A DNA stretch of 64,000 nt from Toxoplasma gondii ME49 (lineage: Eukaryota; Apicomplexa; Conoidasida; Eucoccidiorida; Sarcocystidae). The notes beneath the pieces are model-generated. The model saw only the letters and a program-made list of their open reading frames with translations. It was not told the DNA's origin and did not search any database. Below are positions 25,601 to 37,757 of the stretch, piece by piece (positions within the stretch are counted from its first letter, which is position 1; every line of letters begins with the position of its first letter). A program made the translations under genes and the position numbers. The DNA is taken from assembly GCF_000006565.2 (NCBI RefSeq), contig NC_031480.1, positions 3,569,529 through 3,633,528 on the forward strand. Reading direction: 5' to 3'.

Positions 25601-28102
25601 GGGGACCGGGGGTCTGCCGAGAAAGAGGCAGACGCGGAGAAGAGAGGCGGGCCAGCGAACGGGTGCGGCGAAGAGGAGGGTGCCGAAGAAGCGACAGCAG
25701 AGATTTCAGAGGACGAAGCAGGTGTAGAGAAAGCGGAAGACGTTTCAGAGAAAGAGACAGATCTTTCAGGGGAAACGCAGCGCACACAGAACTCAGCGAA
25801 CAGAGAGAACGCAAGTCTGCCAGAGGCATCCCGAAGTCGAGAAACAAAAGAGGAGGAAAGAAACGAAGAAGCGAGAGGAGCTTCAGAGGTTTCGCGACAC
25901 GGCTTGCCTCTGAGGGAGGAAGCGAAGAGTAAGCGAGAAGGCGAGATGCGGTGCCCTAGATGCGTCTCAGACGACGCTGTGGAGAAGGCAGTCACTGACA
26001 ACGAGGAGCGAGGCGACGGGAACTTCGGAGAAGAGAAGGGAGAAGACGGCCAGCCGTTTGTGGAGATTGTCTTTTTGCCTCTATCAGAGCCGACGGCACC
26101 TTCGTCGATCGATGGCGGAGAGGCCGCAGGAAAGGGCGAGAAGTCCTTCGCAGAGCCGACTTCTGGGGGGTTTGAACGGAGGCCGGGGGAGAGCGCGGAG
26201 AGAATCGGGCGAGAAGAAGAGCGCATCCTAGGTCGCGAAGCGGAAGAGAGTTCGAGTCCGTTCTCGTGTCGACCTGGAGACGCTATGAGCAGAGAAGCAA
26301 AGATGCAGAAGTTCTTGGAACAGCTCGCAAAGGCGTCGAGACTGCAAGTCGCGGAAGCTGTGCGACGCACTGTCCGGCGTATGTACGGCATGCGCTTGCC
26401 AGGCCTCAGCTGGCGGGGCGTGTGGCAGGGGCGAGAAGAAGACGGAGAAGAAGAAAGAGCAGAAGAAAAAGAAGGAGACGCAAAAGGAGGAGAAGAAAAA
26501 ACGGAAGCCGAAAAGGGAGCAAAGGCGGAAGAAGCAGAGGAAGAAGATGAAGAACCTGAAGGTGGCGGGTCAAATGAAGACGTGCGAGAAGCCGCGCATC
26601 TCTCTGCCGTACGCAGCGATGTAGCAGACGAACAAGCGCAGGTTCTGGCCGGGGATGCAGAAATCCGAGAAAGTTTGCCAAAGACGCCGTGGCATGAAGC
26701 CGTGAATTCGCAGAGCGAACGTCGCGAAGGACAGAAAGAGAATTCGAACCCGGAAGCTCATCCCGAGGAGTCTTGCGACCCCACAGAGAAGAAAGCGAAG
26801 TCGGCGCGAACTCCAGGGGAGGCGCCAGTGCGTGCAAGAGAGAAGGAGAGAGATCAGAAAAAAACAAAGGAGAAGAACGTGGACGAGAGAGACACTCGCA
26901 TCAAGCAGAGAGAGAGCGCAAAGGAAGCGTGTGCAGGTTTTTTTTCTATGCTCGCGTACGGTGTCGGCGGCAGAGGTTTGAGTGAAGCTTTTCGACTTTT
27001 CTCTGAGGACTTTTCTTACTGGGGTGGAGGACTTCCGGACCTCCTTCTGTGGCGGAACTCGGATGCAAAGTCGAGGACAAGACCTAGTGCTGCGATCCCG
27101 CCCTGTGAGGAAAAGAGAGAAGAACTCGAGCCTTTGGAGAGGAGCAGCGACTCCAGGAACGGAGGCGAGATGGATCCTGAAATCTTGTTTGCGGAGGTGA
27201 AAGGTCCCCGAGATCGACTTTCGGAAAAACAAAGGTAAGCACTCTCTTGTCACTCGCTCTGGGAGGGCGTTTTCCTTTGACGCGAAGCACATAGAACGCT
27301 TGCAACAGTCGGCAGGTGACACACACACGGAGTCGGTCTCGTTGCAGGTTTCCTCGCGCGTTCGACAACTGTTTCCTGCAGGTATTGGCTGGCGCATCTC
27401 CTCCGAGCGGGAGTGCCTTGCGAGATGTGCAAAGTCCTTCCCCCGGCACTGGCTTCGGAGTCGAGTTGGGGGGCACCTTCTTCAGCCGTTTCCTGTGGAG
27501 AAAACGCGCTGTCGCTGAGTGCGCAAGAGGCGAGGGGAACAGAAGAAGACGGAGGGCCTGTCCCGCGCGAACGCAGACACGGGGAGGCTCCAGAACAGGA
27601 GGCGAGTGTGTCGACTTTCTCTGACGAAGACGAAGACGAAGACTGGGAGAGGAAACAAGAAGTCCCCGGGTGTCCGGGCGCCGGTTTACGGCGAAGAAAA
27701 CGAAGTCGGGAGAACAGAGAAGAAGCAGCAGAAAACAGTCAGAGACAAGAGGACAAAGAAAAGGGTCGTAAGCAGGAACCGGGAGAGACACTGTTTCCTG
27801 TGGAGAAAGAAGCGACAGAGACGAAACGAATGGCTGCGTGTGAAACGCGGAGAACAGGTGTGGATGCCCAGAGACGTCAGAGCAAACGTGGCGGAAGAAA
27901 GCTTGCTTCTTCGCAGGTCCGAGAGGCGCAGCTCTCGAAGTTCTCTGAATCTGACGTTGAGACTGCAAGGGCGAATGACGTAAAAAAAGATCAGAAGCGA
28001 CAAAGAACAGGACTGTCACGCGTTCGCCTCAGAGTCGAATGGGAGGAACATGACGCAGACAAAGTTGAAGCACTTTGCCGGAGAACTCGGAAAAACCTGT
28101 AA
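19673..28102 (+). CDS. FAN1: FAN1-type structure-specific nuclease with VRR-NUC domain
   Basis: FAN1 enzymes cut DNA flaps and help repair interstrand crosslinks. Two exons, 19673-27234 and 27382-28102, give 2,760 residues against about 1,017 in human. The ATG at 19673 is the first in frame; the frame is also open back to 19508. Residues 63-70 (QSTLLDFF) fit the PCNA-binding PIP consensus. The conserved core starts near residue 401 (WNYTAPVYACLE). C1251, C1254, C1272, C1274, C1276 and C1277 form a cysteine cluster not typical of the family. A TPR-like part lies near 1595-1650 (GQWYNRLMVLL, LSRPLESLVVAVE), and the EELCMQHY and HDEGR motifs at about 1930-1955. A Glu/Lys-rich insertion of over 400 residues follows. 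The PD-(D/E)xK site is complete: D2456 in GGLPDLL, E2508 and K2510 in FAEVKGP. The 147-bp intron splits an Arg codon just after SEKQ; the next exon restores YWLAHLLRAGVPCEMCKV. The last 200 residues are charged and probably carry nuclear localisation signals. Confidence 0.96.
24801..24850 (+). repeat. Short imperfect repeat coding for Lys/Thr/Glu units
   Basis: GACAGAAAA and GACAGAAGA units follow one another and encode TEKTEKTEETEE in the FAN1 protein. This is replication-slippage-type low complexity inside a disordered linker. Confidence 0.8.
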
Positions 28103-31100
28103 ATGTTGATTTTTAAAAGGCCGCGAAAAACATAGCCTCGTCCACTTTTTAAAACAAGATGTATTCAGGGACACAAACATACATATATGCATACTAGGAA
28201 TCTAGTATCTAGCTGTCGATATACAGAACGAAGACCGTCAAGATTTAAACGATCAGCCCAGATCGTTGTATATACGCCAGGGGAAAAGCGTCGTTTTGGA
28301 AAATGGCTTTTCATTTGTGAATGATATACACAAGTCGACTGGAAACCTAATCCTAACAATGAGAGAAGGATGAGATCTCCACCTGTTAAAACAATGCATA
28401 TATCTATATATATGTTTATGTGCAAGAACATAGTATTGTGATTTGGATGTAGATGTAACTATATATATAGATATAGATATAGATAATAATCTAGTAATTA
28501 GATGTAGATATGACTGTGAAGGATGGGAGAGTAGCGATGAGTAGGCTGGGAGACAGTGAGGGGAAAAGGAAATCTATACCTGCAGGGTTGTCAAAAACAG
28601 GCATCTGCGTGCGATAAGTGATTTGTGAGGCTGCAAAGGGCGAGATAAAATGCAGTCGACTCCCTTTGAGGCTAGTGTCGGGATCGACTGTGTGGCTTTT
28701 GTAAATCTGGGCAAACGAGCTGCTTTGCGTGAGATCTGCAAGGAGAACAGAAAAGGTTGGGTCGGGACCACTGACGCTTTTATTTCTACCGTTTGTCGGG
28801 CCAGTGCGGCTGTTGATCCTCGGTGCCTTTCCGCTGTGTATGGAACCTTCCGTCAAAGGAACTCTGCTGAAAAACCTCATCATCTCTTTCACCAAGGAAG
28901 CGGGACAGTGTCACGCACGCGTTTCCCTAAAATACTAAGGCACTTTGTCTTGGCGTCCTGCAAGCAATACTTCACTGCCCAGAAAGGAGACACCTATGAA
29001 GTTCCAGTCCATGCAAGGCTGTCTACACATGTGCGTTGGTCGAACACCGAGGCTCCCTCTGCCTCAGTTGTACGGCAAAGAGTCGTGAGGGTCTGGGATT
29101 TTTCGTCAGAGTGAACGCGTGCGTCTGTTGCCACACTCCCCGGTGACCCGAACGTGTCCGGCCTCGCAGAACGTCCTCTTTTTCGCGGCTCTAAAGTGAT
29201 TTCGAGGGAACGACCTGCCTGAGTTGCTTCTTGGAAAGGAAGGCTGCTGCCCTCGCCCTCTCGCAAAAGGCTGCCTGACGGAAAACTCCGTGATCCCCCC
29301 CCCCCCGGCCGCTGTTATCCTCTGTGTGAGGGCAAATGTGGACGGTGTGAAACGCAGGAGCCGTCACACGTGCGAATCTCTCAAGTGAAAGCGCTCGTGC
29401 GTGGAAAGGCTCAACCGTACGCAGGCAGATGAGTAGAGAATCTTGGCGAGCCTGCGGAGGCTCATAAACGCGACAGAACAATTCAAGTTTCGGATGCGGA
29501 TCCCCGCCAGATTCCGTATGTAATCTTGGTGACGGGGCTCCAGTCGAATTGGATGGTTTTACGCGGACCGGATTGTGTACACATGTAACGAATTGCGTTC
29601 ATCAACACGAAAGGAGTGCCCGAAATCGGGGCGCTGATCACGGTCCTGGACGCAAGCAAGTGCCTGGACCCAGAAACTGCCGTGTTTAGAGGTGTCTGGC
29701 TTTGGTTTGAACTTTGAAATTTTAGAAGACAACCTTCTTTCACTGAAGCATTTCGACACTGAACTAAAAACCTTGATGTCGACCAGTGTACATGTAGCAA
29801 AAGCCCCAGCAGAGTAATTTTGTCCGACGGCAAGCAAGAGGGAAACCGGAAAGCGCAGACGCGCAGGCAGTTTCTCTCTTCTCGAGACCCGCAGGGAGAA
29901 TGGCAGTGAACTGTTTCTCTTATCATGCTTTTGCTCGCGAGATTCAGTCCAGAGTTACAGAGACATCCCGGGTTGCCCCCAGAGAACTCAGGAGCTCTAC
30001 GGATCTCATTCACACCTGATGTCGCGTGGACAACGAAGTCGCGGGACATTTCCTCAAACAGAATAGGATCCCCTTTATGGCCATAATAGACGCATATATT
30101 GAAATATATATACGAATACATGCGTCTTTAAGAAAAAAAAATATATTTTTATGTGCACATTGCTTTTCCACGTGAGACTAGGCTAGCCATCAACCGGTTG
30201 CCTGAGGTCGGCAACCTCTTTTTCTATTTCATCGACGTTACAGTGAAGCTTATTTCTGTCGTGAGATGGACTCAGGTGGGGGGCGTTATGCTATGCGTGT
30301 GAGCCCAACGGAGGAAAGATATGAATCCGACGAATCGCTTTGTCCGCATCTTTTAGAAACTCCTTACAGTTCATCGCACTGAAAAAGCCTAAACGACTCT
30401 ACACAGCACGGGGATTTCCGGGAACGTGGTATGCGCTATCAACATGCATATATATATATATATATATATATATTCATGTGCATACGGCAAATACACACAT
30501 ATATGTATATACATCTATAAGGTAAATATATACTTTTATGCATATATATATATATATATGAATATTATGTCTGTGTTTCGTTGTGTTCAAGGTGATGGTG
30601 GGTTTTTTCAGTTCTAGCGTTGGCAGGCTGAGAGACGAGAGCCGACATTTCGCGGATCTGTTTTGGTGTGTTAATGTTCATTTCTTCGCATGAGAGGATT
30701 CTTCTTCCAGCGCCTCAGCGTCTGCGTCCTGCGAGGAAGGAGAGCAAAAGAGCGACATTCCAGACAAAACTGAGAAGCGCCCATGCACGTTCGTCAACGT
30801 GTCGTTGGTGGCATCGTGGACTTCCTCAACGAAACGCGTCCAGGTCCTGTTGCTCTTTCTCTTTCGCGTCTTTGGAAAACGCAGTGAAGCGAAGTCCGTA
30901 CCACGGTGGAAACTCCTCTTGCTTCCCTAAGAGGCCTCGGCAGCCCCGCACTCCCAATCACCCGACTGTCGCGTACGCTTCCTTTTGCTCTTTTTTGCTT
31001 TTTTTCTTTTCTCCCAGCGCTGAAAGACGTTTCTCCCTCTACAAGTCACCCGCATGTCCACCTCTGCTAGATGCTTCCGCCAGCCCCCGAAAAAAGAAGA

Positions 31101-31108
31101 CCTCAAGC
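28103..31108. other. Intergenic region between convergent FAN1 and EF-hand genes
   Basis: About 3 kb. Frames up to 212 codons occur on both strands at 28.5-30.1 kb, but opposite-strand frames overlap, none has a known motif and I could not chain them by splice phase. TA and GATA-type microsatellites lie at 28,385-28,490 and 30,446-30,562, and a run of ten C residues lies near 29,297. Most of this should be 3' untranslated and spacer DNA. Confidence 0.5.
30446..30562. repeat. TA microsatellites between FAN1 and the EF-hand gene
   Basis: Two TA runs (about 30447-30473 and 30541-30560) separated by ACACACATATATG-type sequence. Confidence 0.9.
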
Positions 31109-33152
31109 TCAACATCCCGTTGTAGAGAGCTGTGTTCGCAGGTCACAGGAGGAAAGCAAGTGTCTTCTCTTCTAAAAGACAGAAGAACAGTAAGAGAAGA
31201 TGGAAGCACGGAAGAAGGCGAACAGGCGTAGAGAAGAGGAGCAGGAGACGGCGGAACGCAGGAGGAAGAAAGATGAGAAGGAAGCAAGACTTTTGCTAGT
31301 TCGCTGAAAATAAACTCTTCAGTCTCACCAGGTCCGGCGGTGTGCCGTCTCTGTCTGCCGAGGCAGCCGAATCCACTTGCGCGTGAATGAGTTGGAAATA
31401 CACTGGAGATTTTCTGAACTCCACAAAGACAAGAAAGGGACACACAGCTCTGCCATGTTCGTTCTCACAAAACGAAATGCTCCCATAGGTATTTTTCTAT
31501 GCTTCCACCAACACACAGGGAGCACGCGTGGATCTACAGAAGTATACCCTTCAGTGAATACAAATATATACATACATATATATATATATATATGGTTGCA
31601 TACATTTGCTTGTGTGTGTCAATACACTTGCAGGAAGCCGTCGCATCGAACCACGAGCGTTTTGGTCTCTCTGCGTTCCACAGTGTGTCGCTTTCGTTTC
31701 TGAGTAGACAAAACGCCCGTCGTTGAACTCTCTTCGAGGTCCCCCGGCTGTCTTCGCCGTCTGGGAGGATCTCGACCTTCTTCACATATGTCGTTTTTGA
31801 GAGCACAGACCTGTTTACACGAGATCACGAAACTTGAGTTCCGGTGCTCTGAGTCGGTGTGTGTGGCTTGCGTTGCAGGCGTTTTCCTCGCCAAGCCCCC
31901 GACAGCTTGGAGGCTGTGGCTCGCAGCGCCGTCAACCCAGACTTGACAGAGAAGGCCTAGGCGCGTCCAGAGCACTGCAGCTTCTTCTCAATCGAATCTG
32001 GCTCTCGGGGGCGGCCAGGGAAAAACGCGACCCACAACAGCGGAAGACAAGCAGCACAACTCTGAGAGCAGGAAGTGAGGCAGCTTCGTCCGGGTGTCAC
32101 GGAGCGCCTGCCCCGCGCCAGATGAAGCAAATGGCGGCTCTTTTCGCTGCGCTTACCTCATTTCGAAGACGATGGGGACCCATGTTTTGATATGCTCCTG
32201 ATAGGCGACTTCCTGGTGGTGCTCGTCGACCTCTACTTCCGCGAGGAAGCCAGTGATTTCTTCCACTGAAAGACGACAACTGGCCACCACGTCGGCGTAC
32301 CGGCGCTCCGCAGCCGCGGCTGCTGACCCTGGGCTCCCGCCTTGGAGCCCAAAGGTTGAAGGCCCGCCGGGCCCGAAGGCCTTCCCGTTGGGCTCCACCG
32401 CCGAGGCAGGCCTGAGGCCCAGCGAAGGGCCTCCAGGGCCCGCTACCACAGCTGGCGACGGCGAGTCTGGACGGGTGCCTGTGGCTTTCGCCGGCGAGCG
32501 CGACAGCAAAACAGAAACACTTGGCTCAGTCAGTTGGGCGCAAATGCGGAGGCGTCAAGAGGTGCAAAGCAACCTCCCGACAAACGGCACGAACAGCGCC
32601 TTGCCTCACCGAGGTGCGGTGAAAGAGCGGCGAGCGCTGGAGAGAGAGAATGCGTTTTCGGTCAAACCGAGAGAACTGGGTCGCTGCGTTTGTCGCTGCA
32701 GTCTCCTTCGACACGAAGGGTTAGCAGAAACCGAGGACCCTCAGCCGCTTGTGCACACAAAGAGAAGGCCCTCTTTTCTCGCCGTTCTCAGGAACACGAG
32801 CGACGCGCGACAGAGAGACAGAGGCTACAGATGTGTGAAACAACTTGAGCAGCGCGAGGATCACCCCCGCCATAGACCGGCTTCGCAAACGGAATTAAAA
32901 ACACCCAGAGAGAAATACAATCTGCATGACGACTGGAGGGCCCCCACAGAAAAAAAAAACTGTTTCGCGGACGATGTCCCCATATCCATGCAGCTATCTA
33001 ACTACATCTCTCTCCACCTATAGATAAACATATGCTGACTTATATATATATATATATATATATATAAATTTATATATAGAGAGAGGAGTGTCCTAAGAGA
33101 AATAGAGGAATTTCTTTCCAGATATATTCATATATATGCTGGTCTACATACG

Positions 33153-33203
<51 letters not shown>

Positions 33204-36200
33204 GTAGATGCTTTGCTCTATTTCGCTTTCTATTTGGGCTTGGACAAGGAAATTAAGATCTCCGAAATCGACATTTTGGTGCAGAGTTCCATGCTCAAAG
33301 GTCGTTGTGCGCGTGAGCACCTGTTAACAGTCATCTGTTTTGACAGTTACCTGAAAGCTGCTGAGCTGGGGAGTACCTCGACGTCACTGGAGCATTTCCG
33401 CTTGCCCCTGCTGCCCAGAAGCGAACTGCGGAGATGAATGCTTGCACTGGAATAACTCCTGAAAGAAAAAAAAGTGAAACACAAGATCTGAGAGTGTTCG
33501 CCGGAGAGCGAAACAAGAAAGCACACTCGAGTCTCTGAGACCGTCTCGCATGTCCCCCACATAAACGACTCGACTCTGCTCATCCCTTCACCTGCGCATG
33601 CTTCTACATATAAATCTATACGTTTGCATGTATGTGCACATAAATATGTGAGCATGCATTCGAACCTAACGCCCAACACTGGTGGAGAAAGGCGCATACA
33701 GGATTTGTGAAGGCGAATACGGAGGCATGACATGTAGAGAAAAACCTGCATACACTGAAAATGGTAAACCGAAGGGTGCTGTGTGCGTATGAGCTCATAC
33801 TGCCATCATGTGCATACATTGCCACTCGCGCAGTGTACGAACAGTATAAACAAGAATACAGAGAAATGTATGGCAACTTCGCTAGATGTCTCGCCGTAGA
33901 CATGAACGCCCCTGCGCGTACTCTGTATCTCTTCGCATGCTTTAAAAGTGACGCAGAAACGTTTTCCCTCCACATTCTACGCGCCGTGAACCGAAAGCCT
34001 CGACTGAGAGGAGCTGCAGAAAAGCCTCCTCAGTGTCGTGTGTTCTACAGGACTTGGATCCATCACTTGCAGCTCTCTTAAGCAGTCCAGTCTGGGGTGG
34101 TGTGTACAGCAGTAACGAAAACCTTGATTGTGGTCTCGACTACCTCTGCGTTTGTCGTCTATGACAGTGAAAAGGTGAATGAGCGTTTTCTCCACTGTTT
34201 CCTTGTCTGGTGCGTCCACCTGTCAAGAAGCGAGAACAACGCAGAGATGAGTTGCTGCTGGTAGGATGCCCCTCGTAGGCGCGAGAGGAGGAGCCCAGAT
34301 CTTGGCTCCTTGTCTCCCCTCTTGTCTTGTCGAGGTCCTCTACTCCTGTGAGGCTTCGCTCTGGCAATGCAGACGTTCCCTCTCACTCTTTTCGATGAAT
34401 CCTTTCTTCTCCCCTTTTCGTGAATTTTTCGAAAAGCAGGCAGAGCGTTCCATCACATGAACGCACGCATGAAGCGTCCGTGTCTGCTTTTTGCCCTTTC
34501 TACAAACACCGGAGCCACGCATTCTCAGTTTCGTAGCTCGTTCGGCATGGTGACCCGATTCTGCAGTCCACTGCATTTCTCTCTGTCGACTGATCTCGAG
34601 CTCGGAGTTTAGGAAGAAGAGCGAAGTTGAAGCGAAGCACTCTCTTGTGACTTCGAAGACCTCACCGGTACAACTTCGTGGCGTCTCTCTTCTTCGTGAC
34701 GTTTCCGACTTTCGGTGCTTTGTATACAAAAATGTACTTTTTGTGGGGTTTGCGAAGCGTTTTTCGTCTGTGCGGTTTCGTTCCGTCCTTGGAGATGTTT
34801 GCTCCCATCCTGTTTCGTAGACTCGTTCTGCTCCCTTCTCTAGGCAGGTTTCCTTTTTTCTGTCACTGTAGAATGGATTTCTTGTTTCCCTATGCATCCA
34901 CTTTAGATACGACTCGCTCGCGCGTCCTGCCGCCTGAACGCTTTCTTCCCCTTTTCTGTGGAGTGTTTTTGCCGTTTAGGCATCTCCATTTTTCTCACTT
35001 GTTCACTGTCGTCCAGACCGTCGACTTTGTAGGTCTCGTTTTCCTTCGTGCTTTGTTTCCTTCTACTCTTGCCCCCTGTGAGGCCCTGCAGTTCTTCGAT
35101 CTCAGCGCGAGCAGCCGCGTCTGCTGCCTCTTTGGCTATGTTCTCAGCTGAAAAAAGAAAATACTTCGAGACTTTCAAAGGTCAAACGACAGCGAAAAAA
35201 TGCTCCAGAGACCTCGGAAACCCTGAGAAACCGGACGAAAAGATCAAACCGAAATACATACCCATATAGAAATATATATATATATATATATATATGTATA
35301 TGCATACGCACAGTTGCACGTGTACATAGGAACCTCTCTCTTTCTCACTCAATATACATTTGCAGATAGACAGAGTATTCCAGAAAAGCGTTTCTCCCTG
35401 TGTGTCTGAATGGGTGCACATTTCGACAGACAGGAGGAGTTTTCTTCATTTTCATTTGTAGATTTGTCCACGTTCATCGCTATCTACTCTGCACAGAGAA
35501 AAGGGTAGTTACACACAGGGGTCGCAAAGACGCTCCGGCTGTCTCTGAATGTAGAGACGTGCAGACGCTTCCACTTGAACATGGACGCAGGAAACTCACA
35601 TCTGTCGCTCAAGAGGCCAGCTTGATCGAAGCGTGAGAAGCACACTTGTTTTCGCGGAGAAAAAGAACTTTTTCGGAACTCACCTCGTGCCATGAACGCG
35701 CTGCAGTCGAACAGCTGCGGCACCACAGCGCAGACGACCTGTGAGGCGAGAACGAGGGAAAACGAGAAGGAAAACGAGAAGGAAAACATGGAGCGGAGGG
35801 CAGGCGAAAGGACGGAGAAAAGAAACGCGACGGAAGCGGGCGGAAATGTGGAAGAAGAAAGAGAGAAACGAGGTTCGGTGTCGAAACAAACGGCAGAAGG
35901 GCATGACAGGAGAAGAAGGAAACGAGAAAGAGCGACCAAAAGGAACAATGAGAAGAAAAAGCGAAACGTGCAGAGAAGGGCACAACCGAGGGTCAAGAAA
36001 GAAACACACTCAGAGCCAGTTTTTAGCGCATGCTCTGACGCTTTTCTGGAATTCTCTGCGCCGCTTGAAAAGCTAAAGAAATGCTCTAGGTCCCTGACCA
36101 GACTCGCAGTAGGACTCAAGAAGAGCGAAACGCTCGCATTCACAAAGACGTTTCCAGAGATGCGAAAAAGTCCTCTCCAAAGGTCTCCGTCACTCAAGTC

Positions 36201-36923
36201 GAATACGCACAAACAGACGGGGCCAGCAAGGATCTCGAACGACCAAGAGCGTCTCTGGACAGGTACTTTTCCCTGCGGTAGTGGACGCCTGGTCAGGAAA
36301 GGACTGGCGAATGATAGTCAATGTCTCTCCCGATGAAAACTTCGTCGGCATATTTCAACAGAGACTTTCCCACCTCGAAAGTCACTCATCGGTGAACAAC
36401 AGTTAAAGAAGGACAGCTTGCGCCCATACCCTCTGTTCCCAGAAGTAACTCAATCGGTAAAAGCCGTCTTCAAATCCTTTTGAAATGACTCGAAAAGACC
36501 GCTTGCCTCCTTGCAGCAAAAAGGAAGGTTTGACTTCAGGAAAGCTTCGGAGAAGACGTAGGCCGCAACCAGCTGTTAGAACGCATCCCATTTCTGCTCT
36601 CGCATGCATGCGATACTTTCTAGAAAAAACTCCTTTTCAGTCCAGACTTATCCAACTGTCAACTTCTTACCTCGACGAACTGGGCGCAGTGAACAAGTCC
36701 AAACCGATCGAACACCAGCATGCACAACAGTGCCTGTACACACACGACAAAGTCACCTCGCATGCACGTGTGAGTCTCAACGGTCATGTTATACATACAT
36801 AAACATGTCCATATATATATATATATATATATATATTGCTTATCTGTATCTTCATATATAGAGATAGGTATATACAAAGAAGATATTATACTGTTGTAGG
36901 CATGGATATATAGACAGCTACAA

Positions 36924-36967
<44 letters not shown>

Positions 36968-37721
36968 ATATGAGCTACTTTAGTTTTTTGGTGGCTTTTT
37001 TGACAGATACGAAAGTCCTATTCGACGGTCCAGTCCTGAATTGAAGAACTGTAACTCCACTGAAGTGAGCTTCATATGAATTCGGAAGAGGTTTTTCGAG
37101 CAGTCTTGTGAAGCACCGCACACGCGTTGATACGAGTACGCGGGTCGCTGTGTCTCTGACCACAAAGTTTGCAGAACGAGCAGATGCGATTTATCTAGCT
37201 ATATCTCTGTCTATCTTTCCTGATTTCTACATGTCTCTGAACTTTGCTGCACAGATGGTCACTGGCTTAAGCCGGTGTGAGGCGTTACATACAAGAGGCA
37301 AAGATATATCTGCAGAAAGGCACTGCTACACAGGAACGACCCGACCGTTGGGGCAAAGAAGGAGAAGATCAAGATGATTTTACTTGCCAAGAAGAAAACT
37401 CAAGGAAGCATAAACTGTACAAGAACGATTAATGACTATCTGTGCACGCACATGGACTCTTGGTGGGCCCTATATTAGACTCCGATTTCAAACGGAGGAT
37501 CAGAGACTCTCCTAGACAACGAGCGTTCACCTAGAGGCAAAAGACTTCCTGTTCTTTTTTTCTGAAAAAAGTGCAAGCTGAGTCGCTCTGCATGCTCATC
37601 AAAGTCCGAAAAAAGTGCATAAAGCACCTTGACTCATTATCTACACAGAGTCAACGAAATGCACACAGAAATATATATGTATATACATATTTATAACTGT
37701 ATGCCTACATATATCTTTAGA

Positions 37722-37757
<36 letters not shown>

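Noticed and set aside
25495..26391. 298-codon open frame on the minus strand
   Set aside because: It is the reverse complement of the Glu/Lys-rich part of FAN1 (Ser/Phe/Leu-rich), with no independent features.
26570..28019. Minus-strand frames of 275 and 311 codons
   Set aside because: They lie antisense to the FAN1 VRR-NUC exons, whose coding strand is certain.
29483..30121. 212-codon minus-strand frame, with one of 134 codons at 28491-28895
   Set aside because: Some stretches look protein-like, but the opposite strand is equally open, no motif is present, and I found no in-phase exon chain joining them.
36975..37165. Possible extra exon of the EF-hand gene (two open frames)
   Set aside because: No acceptor/donor pair kept phase with both neighbours without a stop codon; left out of the model.
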